NCBI RefSeq assembly: GCF_036850765.1
Contig: NC_089493.1
Coordinates: forward strand, 14,385,632 to 14,449,631
Length of the DNA stretch: 64,000 nucleotides
Origin: Saccopteryx bilineata
Taxonomy: Eukaryota > Chordata > Mammalia > Chiroptera > Emballonuridae
Direction: 5' to 3'
The notes beneath the pieces were generated by a model. It ran no database searches, had not been told where the DNA came from, and saw only the letters and a list, made by a program, of their open reading frames with translations. The position numbers were made by a program, and so were the translations under genes. Below, one piece after another: positions 12,401 through 23,529 of this stretch. Position 1 is the first letter of the stretch. Each line of letters begins with the position of its first letter.

Positions 12401-12589
12401 CAGAGCAGAGCAAGGGGTAACTACAAACAGCACAAGAGCCTGCAAGAATCTCCCCGTGTCCTGAGCCCACGAGGCCCTGTGCCTCACAGACAACTACAAT
12501 AGAAATAGGACGCTAGAGAGGTGAGAGGGCGTGATGGGAAGATGAATGCAGTGGTGGGGATGATGAGCTTATGTGATGGGCCAGCCTCT

Positions 12590-12760
12590 CAGCTAAGCAG
12601 TTTATGCAATTTGTGTAATTTAATCCTCAAAATAATCCTAGTTGGCATATTTATGCGTAGTGTACAAGTGAGGAAACTGAAGCTCAGAAAAGTTAAGGCA
12701 CTTGCCCAAAACCACAGAGCTAGTGATGGGGTAAGACTTTGGATGGAGGTCAAGTTGTCC
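12590..12760 (-). repeat. MIR SINE relic
   Basis: Reads as the antisense MIR core: 'gaggaaactgaagctcagaa' followed by 'cttgcccaaaaccacagagct'. It is ancient and heavily diverged. Confidence 0.75.
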
Positions 12761-13374
12761 CAAGTGTCCTCTTAAGGGCCACAGGACACTCCTTCCATGA
12801 AGGCTGAAGTGAGGCAAGGCCCGTCACAAGAAACTGGTCTCCAGGAGGTGTTGAGGGAGGACTGGCTTCCTGTCGGGCCTGCCCCTGGTGCTTAAAGGTT
12901 CCGGGCACTCGGGCAGAGGACTGTGGGCGTGGGGCACTGTCATCGGGGTGCGTGGACTGGCAGGCGATTCTGCCGTTTTGCCAGAGTCCCTGAGAGCGTG
13001 TGTTCCATGGCTCCCGTCTGCTCTCTCCACACTCCATGCCTCCCTAGTCCTTGTACCAGGGTGACCGACAGGATGGGGACAGAGGAACAGAAGCCACAGA
13101 AGAGCAGTTGTTGTTCTTTCGACAACTCTGGAACCTGAAAGATGGCCAAGTCCTTCCAACGTGGTCTGGCTCTGGTCTCATTTCGTTCATAATGGGTTTG
13201 CGACTCCCCTGGCATGGAGAAAGCATGGGCCACCTCAGGGTCGCTCTATCTGTGGATGTTGATTGTGTTGATGGTGACAATGGTACTGATAACTAACATA
13301 TAATTTTCTAAATAATCGTGCCTTTATTAACTCAGTAAAATCTCCAAATACTCTGTGAGATAAATACCATGTTT

Positions 13375-13495
13375 TGCCTCCATTGTACTTAAGTAGCTTC
13401 TTGAGGGGACACAGGCTGGAAATGACAAAGATGGGGTGCAGATCTGGGTCGTCCGACCCCACAGCCTGGCTCTCAGCCACTGTGCTGAAGACCAT
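13375..13495 (-). repeat. MIR-like relic
   Basis: Antisense MIR-type tail: 'gcagatctgggtcgtccgac' and 'cctggctctcagccactgtg' resemble the common MIR end. Boundaries are uncertain. Confidence 0.45.
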
Positions 13496-14149
13496 GTCCT
13501 CATGAATGGTTTTCTCTGTGGGATAAAATCCAAACGGGTCTCATTCCTGCATTAGCAAAGCAGGATGCTTTAGCAACGTCACTGTCTAGATCCTGTGCAA
13601 ATTGTGCTTTTTATCACTTCTAGGCCTTGTAAATGTTGTTCCTCTGCCTACAGGAAGTCTTCCCAGATACCCCTTACTTTAGGTTGGGTGTCTCCACCCC
13701 GTATGCCCCAGCACTTACCTTAGTATATTTTCATTGCTTTTAATTCTTTTTCCATCCCACTTAAGTATGATGACCCAATGTTCCCTTCACTTAATTCATT
13801 AGTTGATAGGATCTGCATAAGGGACTATAATAATTTTTACTGACAAGAATTGTAACTATGGTATGGGTTTTAAATATTTATCAGGTGCTCTGTTCTATCA
13901 GATTTGCTTGCTGCTCTTGATGAGACCCATAGTGACTGATATATTGGGTAGTGTTATCCGACTTAGACTGAATCCGTGGTTATCTGACTATCTTGAGGAA
14001 AGCACCACATAGCAAAAAAGTTGGAAGACCCTTTCTCTCAGCCCCCAAAACATGCAAATGGAAAGCCTGTCCTTTCAGACAGCATACAAGTTCACGCTCG
14101 CCCCGTCTGCAAACCCCAGAGTTCTGCTGGCCTTTGCATATCTTTTCTG

Positions 14150-14510
14150 GAGAATTGTTGGTATTTTTTCCCTGTATTTTCTTCTCAGAATTCTCTAGTG
14201 TTATTTCTTACATTTAGATTTATTATCCATTTCTGATTAACTTGCATATATGGTATGAGGTTAGGATCAAGGTTCCTTTCTTTCCAAAAAGGATCTTCCC
14301 GCATAGTATTGTCTTGATGCTTTTGTCAAAAATCAGCTGACCACATATGTTTGGGTCTAGTTCTTGATTCTAGTTTGTTCCATTGATCTCTTTGTCTATA
14401 CTTAATGCCAGTACCACACTGTCTTACAGCTTTATAGGAGATCTTGAAATCAGAGCATGTAAATTGGATAATAGAAATTTTAGACACTCTTTCTTTTAGA
14501 GAACTCATCA
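14150..14510 (-). mobile_element. L1 LINE fragment, antisense
   Basis: Matches the reverse strand of L1 ORF2. It has the familiar order of 'acttgcatatatggtatgag', 'ttgtcaaaaatcagctgacc', 'ttccattgatctctttgtct' and 'taccacactgtcttacagct'. It is degenerate, with no usable frame. Confidence 0.8.
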
Positions 14511-15929
14511 ACTAAGCAAAGTATGGGAATCAGCTGCAGTATCACATTACAAGTTTCATGCCTGTAAGAGGCTTGGTGAGTCTCCTGCCTGAGATGATCT
14601 ATTATCTTCAGTCAGGCTAATAGTAAGGGATGAGGAGGAGTTCTCGATGGCTAGTTAAGCCTACTTTCACAATTAACTATGGTCAGAAACAGCACTAGTA
14701 GTATTGACTTTGTGTAATAGTGTTGTTTTTCTGTCACGCCCCGCCCTTTGTAAAACCTAGTGACAAGAAAGAGCCTTACGCAGACCCACATAAGACAAAA
14801 GGCAGAAATGCTAGCAAGAGCTCCAAAACACCCCAAAAATCATTCTATAACGTTATCCCACATTCAGGAGTGGATGTTCATACTGCGTGGTTCAAGGGTT
14901 GGAATATTTATATAAACATGCTCTTAGAGATTTGGAATTTAGATGTGTAAGAAAGTACGTGTGTATTTTGTAGAATGTACTTTTTCTACACAAATAATAC
15001 CAGCTTTAAAAACTTAATATATCCGGAGTGGTTTCCATTTTGGAATGTATAATTTTCTAAAGTTTTCTTTCTTTATTTTATTTTATTTTATTTTTTTTTT
15101 GGTGTGGTCTTTGGAAAAGCACAGTGCACAAAGTCTCGCGAGAACTGAACTGAAATCCCAGGGTACCGGTGTTCTCACCTCACGCAGCACTCTGGCCCCG
15201 TTGACAAGGGAGGGGTGCTGGTAGGTGCGGTAAGAATCTTAGCTTGAACCCGACAAAACTGCTGTTGGGCAGTCGGAAGGAGTCAGGGGTCAGGGGTTTC
15301 CTGTGGTTGCCACTGCGAGTTTGTATGGAAAACGGACAGGATCTGATGGCCACTGGCAAGAAGGTGAGATTGGTTAGAGAAGGTGGACTGTTAGGTGAAC
15401 CCAGGAGATTTGCTTGGGGGGCGTTTCAGGAAGGAGCAAGCCGGGCCCTCCAGAGTGGGCTCTGAGTGGCTCTGAGACAGAAGCCAGAGCCACGCTGTCA
15501 ACCCTTGTCCCAGCCACAGCGTGGAGGAGGGGCTTCGGTCCGGCAGCCGCGATCATTGTGCGGTGAGCGCCGAGGTGCCACGTGGCCTGTACCATCGGCT
15601 GTGCTCGTATTTCTGGCTGTCTTGTGCCCTTGGGGGATAAGGACAGAAGAGGATGTGCTCAGCCTCTGACCGGGGCTGGGGAAGCAGGAGGAAGTATTTG
15701 GTTCGGGCACCTGCGTTCAGTTGTGCCAGAGATCTTGAGATCTTGTTCGGGTCTGACTGGAGATAGACGCTTGTGTTTAGTGAATCCAAGAAAATCATGT
15801 TTGAAGCCCGCTCTTAAAACTCACCTTTTATTTTATTTTTTTATGTTTAAACAAGGCATCGATAATTTGGTTGTAAGCTATTGGTCTTACCTGGCTGACC
15901 GGACCTCTTTCCTTAAAGTGTGGTATCTT

Positions 15930-16150
15930 TCTTTCTGTCTCGCTCTCTGCACCTTTGTCTCTGCCTCCGTGTGTGTGTGTCTGTCTGTCTGTCTGTCTGC
16001 CTGCCTCTGCTTACTTTCTGTGCCTTTGTCTCTGCTTCCTCTCTCTCTCCCTTTCTCTCTCCCCCTCTCTCCATCCAGAATTCCTGACTCAGCATGGAAA
16101 TCGTCACAGTGGAACTCATGCACGGTGTCTTTTTCTCTTTTGCTTTCCAG
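15930..16150 (+). promoter_or_regulatory. FOXN3: Long polypyrimidine tract and acceptor before the 106-base exon
   Basis: About 150 bases of nearly pure C/T (with short GT and CTGT repeats) end in CTCCATCCAG at 16070-16079. A second pyrimidine run then leads to TGCTTTCCAG at 16150, the acceptor that keeps FOXN3 in frame. The many TCTT and CTCTCT elements are typical PTB-binding motifs, so regulated splicing is possible. That is inference. Confidence 0.6.
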
Positions 16151-16256
16151 TTCCTCCGGGAGTGATACAAAACGGAGCCCGGGTCCTGAGCCGAGGCCTG
16201 TTCCCCGGAGTCCGGCCATTGCCAATCACTCCCATCGGAATGACGGCTGCGGTGAG
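16151..16256 (+). CDS. FOXN3: FOXN3 106-base exon
   Basis: It completes the Phe codon begun in the previous exon and reads (F)[19 protein letters not shown], then [15 protein letters not shown], ending on the first two bases of an Arg codon (AG, then GTAAGG). If the 66-base exon is skipped, the first codon becomes Val (G+TT), as in the short human isoform I remember. Compared with remembered human FOXN3 the segment is nearly identical, differing at Met and Val in the last few residues. It is part of the proline-rich C-terminal region used in co-repressor contacts (SKIP/SNW1 and menin binding map to the C-terminal half in published work). Phase on both sides is consistent with its neighbours. 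Confidence 0.96.
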
Positions 16257-16589
16257 GTAAGGGCGGCCTCGCTGGCAGGGCCTGCCTCGTAGAGGGAGGG
16301 GCACCGGGTGTCCCACGGGGGTGGGGAGGCCTGGCTGGGGTGGGGGCGGCGGCAGAGAACCAGCCTTTAAGGAGTGAAGAAGAGAAACCTGATTTGAGTT
16401 TTTAAAAATTAAGTTAAAATAACTCCCAGGGACCGCAGTCTGCATGCCAGAGTCTCCTTCGCAGGCTATCAGATGATCTTGGTCTGTCTGCAGATGAGGA
16501 GATGCAGACAGATCTGATTAAGTTTGTTTTTATTCTGAGACAGCAGGGTAAGGTGGGCAGAGGGACACGTTGAGCAGGTTTGTTCGTTG

Positions 16590-16760
16590 GACTCTGGGCT
16601 GGCGGGCCTAGCCCTAGATGCAGCCCTGTCACTGACCCGTCCCGTGACTTGGGGTGGGTGTCTGACCTCGCCGGGCCTCAGTTTCCTCTTCGGGGCCGCT
16701 CCTCTGCCTCTGCAGGGGTTGCGGTGAACACTGGAATGCAGAGTTGTGTGTGCAGAGTGC
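16590..16760 (+). repeat. MIR SINE relic
   Basis: Sense MIR landmarks, GC-shifted: 'cactgacccgtcccgtgact', 'gcctcagtttcctcttcggg' and a tail resembling the MIR 3' part. Confidence 0.6.
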
Positions 16761-18238
16761 TTTGGTCCGTGGTCTGGGTGTAACAGGCGGCATCGTTTCC
16801 CTGCTGAAGTAGCTGGCCCTTCCTTCCTTGGGGAAGTTTTTGATTCCCTCCCTCTCTCCACCGCCGCCCAGACTGGGCTCCACCACCAGCTCAGAGCCTG
16901 CACGTGGGCCGGCCTGGATGCCTGCTCCTCTCTGCTTGGCCACTTCCCTGCCCACTCCTGCCCACCCCTCTGCCACCAGCCATCGGCAGGACCTTCCCTG
17001 TCCCCACCACGTCACCCAGACACCCCACCCCATCCCATCCTCCCATCCCCTGGAGCCAGATGCGTTCCCCAGACATGCCCAGTGCTTGCCCGTTTACTCA
17101 GCCCGTTTCCTGCCCTCAGGTCCCCCTCAGCCTCCCACGCAGGGCAGCCGTCCTTCAAGACCCAGCCCACATGAGCTTCCTCAACCCACCTGTTCTGGGC
17201 TTGGCCTCGACCCAGCATCAGATGCATTTCTCTCTCCTTTGAACCCACCACCCTTTGCTATGGCTGGGTCCCTTTGATGAGTGACCCTGTGTCCCCCTGG
17301 TCCCGAGTGGCCTGCTTGCTGAGGACAGGGGCTGACGCCTCATCACCTGGCACGGCACTGGGAAGGGGCTCTCTGGGAAGCGACCTGCCGCACTGCGTCC
17401 CTTCACAGCGTCACCTCCCTGCCTTTTTCTTGAACTTATAGATTAAGTTCTCACCTGAAGGCCATTTTGTTTCCATAGTGTTTCATGTCCCAAAGGAAAA
17501 CAACCCAGAAAGTCTATCTCACTAGGTGCCTGAGGGAGATCAAGGCCTAGCTCCCTCATGTGAATCAGCGCGGGAGGCCTCTCCACTTGCCTGTGTTTTG
17601 GGTGTTTGGTTTTTTTTTTTTTTAAGTTTTTCCAGCAAACCAAGCAATTCTTGCCAGGGTAGAAGTCACTTGATCTTCAGGGCAGACACTGGTGTCTGGA
17701 ACTTCCTAAGGAGGGATCTCGGTAGTAGCAGAATTATAAACCACTTACCCTTTCACTAACCCAACATGGTGACACGTTCCAAAATATACGTGGGTAGGGT
17801 CTTTTTCTCTGCCTGCTTTCCTGTTCTCCTCAGATCTCTAGTTTTTGAGTTCGTCAATGGTAAGCCCCTTCCATGGCCGGAATCCCAGTGCCTTTCCCTC
17901 GCGTTGTGAGCGAGGCACTCCGTTTTCTGCTCTGCCTTAAAACCTTTTCTGCCTCAACTCTCCGTTCACCTTTCGGGCTGAGAAGACTTTGAGGCCGTAG
18001 ACTATTTTCCCACGGAGTGACAGTCTGTCCGTTTCCATGAGCATCTTCTAAGCGTAGACTTCCAGTCCGTCATCTAGAGCATTCTTCCGGTGCTCTCCGG
18101 CGTGGCTGTGCATGGGGGGCAAACCGTTCCCTGTGGACGGGCACGGAAGAGCCACGTAGGGGGGACAGACTCCGCAGACCTTTGGTCTTCGGCAGGAGCT
18201 GCCTTCTCATTTAATTATTACCCTCATGGCATATGTTA

Positions 18239-18473
18239 CAGTGGTACCTTGAGATGTGAATTTAATTCATTCTATAACCGGGCTTGTAAGTCAAGTCAAC
18301 TCGTATATCAAACTGCTGATACTGGACCCCGTGCACCAACTAGCGGCAGCTTCCCCAATCACAACGCCTATCTCGGAATTTCGCTTGGATCTCAAACAAA
18401 AATACGGACTGAGTTGCAGCTCATATCTTAAAAAATTCATATGTTGGTCTGTTCGTATCTCCAGGTACCACTG
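18239..18473. mobile_element. Tigger/pogo-like MITE, 235 bp
   Basis: The terminal inverted repeats are CAGTGGTACCTTGAGATGTG at the left and, reversed from the right, CAGTGGTACCTGGAGATACG. TA dinucleotides lie directly outside both ends (18237-18238 and 18474-18475). There is no coding capacity. Tc1/mariner superfamily, with Tigger-type ends by memory. Confidence 0.82.
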
Positions 18474-18580
18474 TATTGCAAATGTTACTAATTAATACCT
18501 TCTAGAGGCATTATTTAAAAACACTGATTTTCTTTCTCTGGTGAGAAGATAAAGCACTACAGTAAAAGAGTGAAAGCCTT

Positions 18581-18948
18581 AGGCCCTGGCTGGTTGGCTC
18601 AGTGGTAGAGTGTTAGCCCAGCGTGTGGAAGTCCCGGGTTCAATTCCTGGTCAGGGCACATAGGAGAAGCACCCATTTGCTTCTCCACCCCCCCTCCTTC
18701 CTCTCTGTCTCTCTCTTCCCCTCCCGCAGCCGAGGCTCCATAGGAGCAAAGTTGGCCCAGACACTGAGGATGGCTCCATGGCCTCCGCCTCAGGCACTAG
18801 AATGGCTCTGGTTGTAACAGAGCAGCTGCCTAGATGGGCAGAGCATCACCCCCTGGTGGGCATGCCGAGTGGATCCCGGTCGGGCGCATGTGGGAGTCTG
18901 TCTATCTGCCTCCCACCTCTCACTTCAGAAAAATACAAAAAAAAAAAA
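18581..18948 (+). mobile_element. Rhin-1-type tRNA SINE, copy 2
   Basis: Same head-body-tail structure as the copy at 2.7 kb, more diverged, with only one CCCCCTGGTGGG unit. The perfect 17-base target-site duplication AAAAGAGTGAAAGCCTT lies at 18564-18580 and 18949-18965. Confidence 0.9.
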
Positions 18949-21104
18949 AAAAGAGTGAAAGCCTTGTTTCTGGTTAAAAACAAGGTGCCCCTCACTCAAT
19001 CCAGTGGAGCTGCTCACTGCAGCTTCTTCCCCAGTCAGAGATCACAATACTGATTTTGGGCCCCGTCCAGAGACAGAAAAAAAATTGGGAATGGGTATAC
19101 AGACAGAGAGACTTGAAGGGAAAGAGCCATTAACCCGGTAGAAAGCGATTAACCAAGTAACCAGAGGGTAAGAAAGGGAGCTCGGTGCCATGGAGGGAGC
19201 CTGCAGGGAGCCGCTGCTCAGGCAGTGGGCGGAATGGCCCCTTGGGAGCGGGGACTCACACCTCCGGGAGTGCCACCCGCTGGACCTGGCCTCTCGGAGC
19301 TCAGAGGAGGATGCTGGAGGACCAGAGGGATCTCTAGGGGCGAGGCTCCTGCTGCTGGTGCAGGTGCCTGAAGGGGACGTGGAGAAATCGGTTCTCCAGG
19401 TCTTAGAACCACAAAGTGGATTCAGCAGCTACTAAAGGAATGAACGGCCGCCGCAGAGGTGAGGAGGCATCGCTGGGGTGTAGAGGGACAGGAAGGGGCA
19501 CGCCCCTTCTTTCTCCACCGTTTCCGGGTCTCTCTGTGACACCCCCAGTTGTCCGAGCCTCTCGTGGAGCCAGGCGGTGCAGACAGTGTGGCTTCCCCGC
19601 CCAGCCCCTTTGTAGGAAGGAGTATGGAAGGGTAGGCTGGGCTGAGTGGCAGTAGCTTCACAATGACGTGACTTGGCCAAAGCCTGCCCACTACCAAAGC
19701 ACACATAGTCCCAGAGTGACCTTCCTGAGGAGTGTAGGAGTTTGAGCAGAATCGTTTCATTAAAACACACAAGCACCATTTGCAGAAACTGACAGGTTAC
19801 CAGCTGGCCTGGAGATAACCAGTTAAAGAAAACCATCGTGCACTTCCGGTTCACTGTCCAAATTCTGCACCTCCCACTTCAGTTTGAAGAGAAACTGGAC
19901 AGAGATCTGCTGCAAGCTCTGTAAGATCAAGGACCCTCGCTGGTAGTACCAGTCCCTCTTTATGTCCCAAATGCTTTCCATATAGTCGGCATTGAGATGG
20001 TGTTAGGAAACAATGAACGTAAACTTAGCTACATAAAGTATGCTGAATCGGTGTCTGTGTAAAACCCAATAAGAAGTGTTTGGGGGAGAAAACTTTATTT
20101 TGCTCTTTCACATTCACTGTAATTTAAATTTCTTTTTAGTTTGGGCTTGTGTCAATTGAACCAAATTCAGCAGAGGTTAAAAGGAGAACAGCCTAACAGA
20201 GAGTTAAAAACAACAGCAAATGTCTTCTGTCAGACCACATGGCACTGACCAGGGGTACCTGGGGCAGTGCACATTTCCTGTGGGTTACTGTCCCCGTCAG
20301 TTCAGCTGGGGCCAGAGGGAAGGCCAGCGAGTCATTAGCACCCACTAAAGACCAATTTCCTACTCTGCTTTGTGTGACAGGTTTTCTGTGTGAGTCTAAG
20401 CGACTTCTCCTTAAGTGAAAATATTTGTCTTTCAGGGATTTTTTTCCCCTCTACTGAGTGGCAAAGGCCATGTTTGTTTGTCTTAACTCTGAAACCATTA
20501 TTGACATAGATGAAGTGTTACTTTTATTAGCTGATCATTACACAGCTTGTATTTGCTGGGTTCCTTTGCATATAATTATGATGTGAAATCTCCTTGTAAG
20601 AGTATCTGTCAATAGTGTAATTGACTTTACAGTGTTGACTTTTTACTCAATAACCTCAGAGATTGGCCCATCCTTAAATGTTAGAAACCTGCTTATTTTT
20701 AAATCTGCCTGGGCGTAGGGTCCTCAAGACATATTATCCTCAAAATAACTGCTCACACGTCTTCAAGTTTTATGCCTGTGTCTTCTGGTCCTTTACCGGT
20801 TAGTTTCTTACAGAGAATACATTGAATGGAACCATTAGAGCCCTGGAAGACCATTCCCGGCCCTCTGGGGAAATGGGAGCCCCAGTTTCTTACAGTCATA
20901 GCATTATGGGGTGCCTCCCAGGTAGGGACCCTGGATCTGGGCCACCTTGCTTTCAACTCTTAGGGTTCTTTTTGACCCCAAGTAACCACGCAGGTAGCAG
21001 AGAAGAACTAAATGTCCAGGACTTGTCGGGGGAATTGGAGTGAACTGATGGGAGTAGGGTTCTTCATAAGGCAACAGAACCCAGAAATTGCACACAGGAG
21101 CATG

Positions 21105-21250
21105 GAAATCAGGTTTCCTGGGTTCTTTCGTACCCTGTGGCTTTGTGACCTCGGGCAAATGTGCCTGGAAAAATCAGCACCTGCCTCGTGGGTTGTTAAA
21201 ATTAACAGTGATATGCCCGGCACATAGTATGTATTATGCAGGTGTTCGAT
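21105..21250 (+). repeat. MIR SINE relic
   Basis: Sense MIR: 'ctgtggctttgtgacctcgg', then 'tgcctcgtgggttgttaaaa' and 'cccggcacatagtatg'. The core is partly deleted. Confidence 0.65.
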
Positions 21251-21269
21251 AAATAAGGTGGAAAAGCAA

Positions 21270-22075
21270 ATAACCCGATTCAGAAATGGGCCAAGAACTG
21301 GGAGACATTTCTTTAAGGAAGATCTACGAATGGCCAGTAAGTAAGCACATGAACAGGTGCTCAACATCACTATAATTATTAGGGAAGTGCAAACCAAAAT
21401 GACAGTGAGATACCATCTCACACCCATTGGGATGGCTACTATTTAAAAAACACACACAAACAGAAAATAACCAGTGTTGACAAGGATGTGGAAAAATTGG
21501 AACCCTTGTGCCCTGCTAGTAGGAATGTCAAGAGTTGCAGCTACAGTGAAAAAATGGTGTGGCGGTCTCACAAAAAATTAAAAGTAGAATTACCACATGG
21601 CCCAGCAATTCCGCTACTGGATATATACCCCAAAGAATTGAAAGCAGTGTTTTAAGGAGATGTTTGTATACCCATGTTCATAGCAGCATTATTCACAGTA
21701 GCTAAATGTGTAAGCAACTCCAGTGTCCATCAGCAAATGAATGAATAAGCAAAATATGGTATATATACATGTGGAATATTATTCAGTCTTAGGAAGGAAA
21801 TTCTATAATATGCTAACAGTGTGGATCTACCTTGAGCACATTATGTTGAGTGAAGTAAGCCGGTCACAACAAGACAAATGTATGAGTAGTCGACACAGAG
21901 ACAGAAAGTAGAATGGTGGTTGCCCAGGACTGGGAGGAGAGAGAAATGGGGAGTTGCTGTTTTAAAGGGTAGAGAGCGGTGGGTTTTACAAGATGAAGAG
22001 CTCTGGAGATGGATAATGGTGATGCTAGCATTGTGTTATGGGTGTATTAAGTTGGGAAAACAATAAAATTAATCA
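21270..22075 (+). mobile_element. L1 LINE 3' end relic
   Basis: Nearly continuous sense L1 tail. In order it has 'tgctcaacatcactataatt', 'gagataccatctcacaccca', 'ggcccagcaattccgctact', 'catagcagcattattcacag', 'gtggaatattattcagtctt' and 'ggtggttgcccaggactggg', ending near an A-rich stretch. Frames are broken by many stops. Confidence 0.88.
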
Positions 22076-23377
22076 CATGGAGGGCTTCGTGGGTTTGGCC
22101 AGCCTACCCTCCATAGACCTTCCCAGGTCACCTTTCTGAGTGCCCCAGACCCTGGGGGAAGGCGTAGATTAACCATCGGGGCAGTGCACATTTGTGGCAA
22201 AGCCACTGCTTTTGGGGAGTGATGGTAGTATGAGGACCGCAAGTCTAAACCAGAGCATGTTACACAATTATACGGAAGTTCCGTGTAATCACCGTCTAAG
22301 GCTGCTTAGTTTTATTTGAATCTCTTAGGACCTCAAGCAAGAGCTTCAAGTCCCATGGAACATGAAGCGAGTCAGGAATTTAATGGTCCTATTATAATAC
22401 AAAACGTCAGTATTTGAGGTCCTGTCAAAACAGTCATTAGGAAGATCCATCTATCAGTCTAAGATCTGCTCCCTGGCAACTGTCTTTGTCTTTTCCATTG
22501 AGAAGGTGTTTATAACAAGTTTAGGAAGTCGGCAACCTTCAGTATTAAGATTGGGCGTGGTCTGGTTATACATCTTGAAGGAAAATTTGCCACTGATCTT
22601 TTTTGTTGTGTGTGTATTGTGTTTTGTTTTGTTTTTAAAGACCAAGCATCTGTCAGCTTTTGTCTTCTGAAATCATAGTATTTGAAGGCAACTCTGAAAC
22701 CAAGTATTAGATTATGCTGAGTTTGGGATGGGAGGGAGAGGAGGAAATGCTAAAGGGATAGATTAAAGGCAACGGGAGAAGGAAATACCAGGAAGACAGA
22801 GCATGTGCTTGAGTTCCAGCTGGGCTCCTGTCTCTGTTTCTTGTCTTTCCTCTTGGCTCTTCTGGTCCAAAAATCGAAACAATAACCGGCAAACTTACTG
22901 TGTGAAATTCAATCATGCTCGAGTTGCTTCTCATGTTTTAAATCAGTGGCATTGGTCCTGGTGGCGTTTCCTACTGTATCTGAAAATCCTCGGAACTCCT
23001 AGTGATTCCGGGTTTGTGCCAAATGCAAAACAATGGGTGGAGGAGAGTTTTAGGATCTTTTTTTACTTGTGTTCTGTGACCTGATGTTGAGATGAGTCAC
23101 ACTTATCTCAGTGGCTTAGGGGGATGATATGCAGCTTATGGGGGGAAATTGTGCCCCCAGCCCCACCCTGGAGACGACCACAGAGGCAGAACTTCAGGGA
23201 TTGTTGAATTATGCTTCTCAGGAAGTGCTAACCAGCTGAGCAGGCATCTAGGACCCCTGCACCTGCACCATTCATATCATTAGAAGACACTCATGAGTCA
23301 ACCGCCCAGCTGAAAAATGAAAGCCTTACTGATACTTTTGTCTTCCCTGAAAGGTAAGCACAATCCCAAATTTTGTA

Positions 23378-23509
23378 TACAGGGTGAGGCAAAAGTAGGT
23401 TTATACTTGTTAGTACACAAAACACAAGGGTTTATTTCTGTTATTATTTATTAATTATTATATTATTTTCCATACAAAAACTGTCAACCTACTATTGCCC
23501 CAGCCTGTA
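23378..23509. mobile_element. Mariner-type MITE, 132 bp
   Basis: The left end TACAGGGTGAGGCAAAAGTA and reversed right end TACAGGCTGGGGCAATAGTA form inverted repeats, flanked by TA on both sides. The interior is A/T-rich and non-coding. Similar short mariner copies are common in several mammals, including bats. Confidence 0.82.
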
Positions 23510-23529
23510 TACTGTATCCGTGCTTTTCA

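Larger units (their letters stand above)
6798..16150 (+). other. FOXN3: FOXN3 intron between the 66-base and 106-base exons
   Basis: Intron with donor GTGAGT at its start and acceptor TGCTTTCCAG at its end. It contains a GT microsatellite (9377-9414), poly-G runs (for example 8659-8670), MIR-like pieces near 12.6 and 13.4 kb and an antisense L1 piece at 14.15-14.5 kb. The last 230 bases are strongly pyrimidine-rich. I see no exon in it. Stretches 6.8-9.3, 9.4-12.5 and 14.5-15.9 kb hold nothing I can name beyond unique intron sequence. Confidence 0.85.

Noticed and set aside
15582..16292. 236-codon + frame before and across the 106-base exon
   Set aside because: It runs through the pyrimidine tract and reads the exon in a frame different from FOXN3. 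The Ser/Leu-rich content comes from CT repeats.
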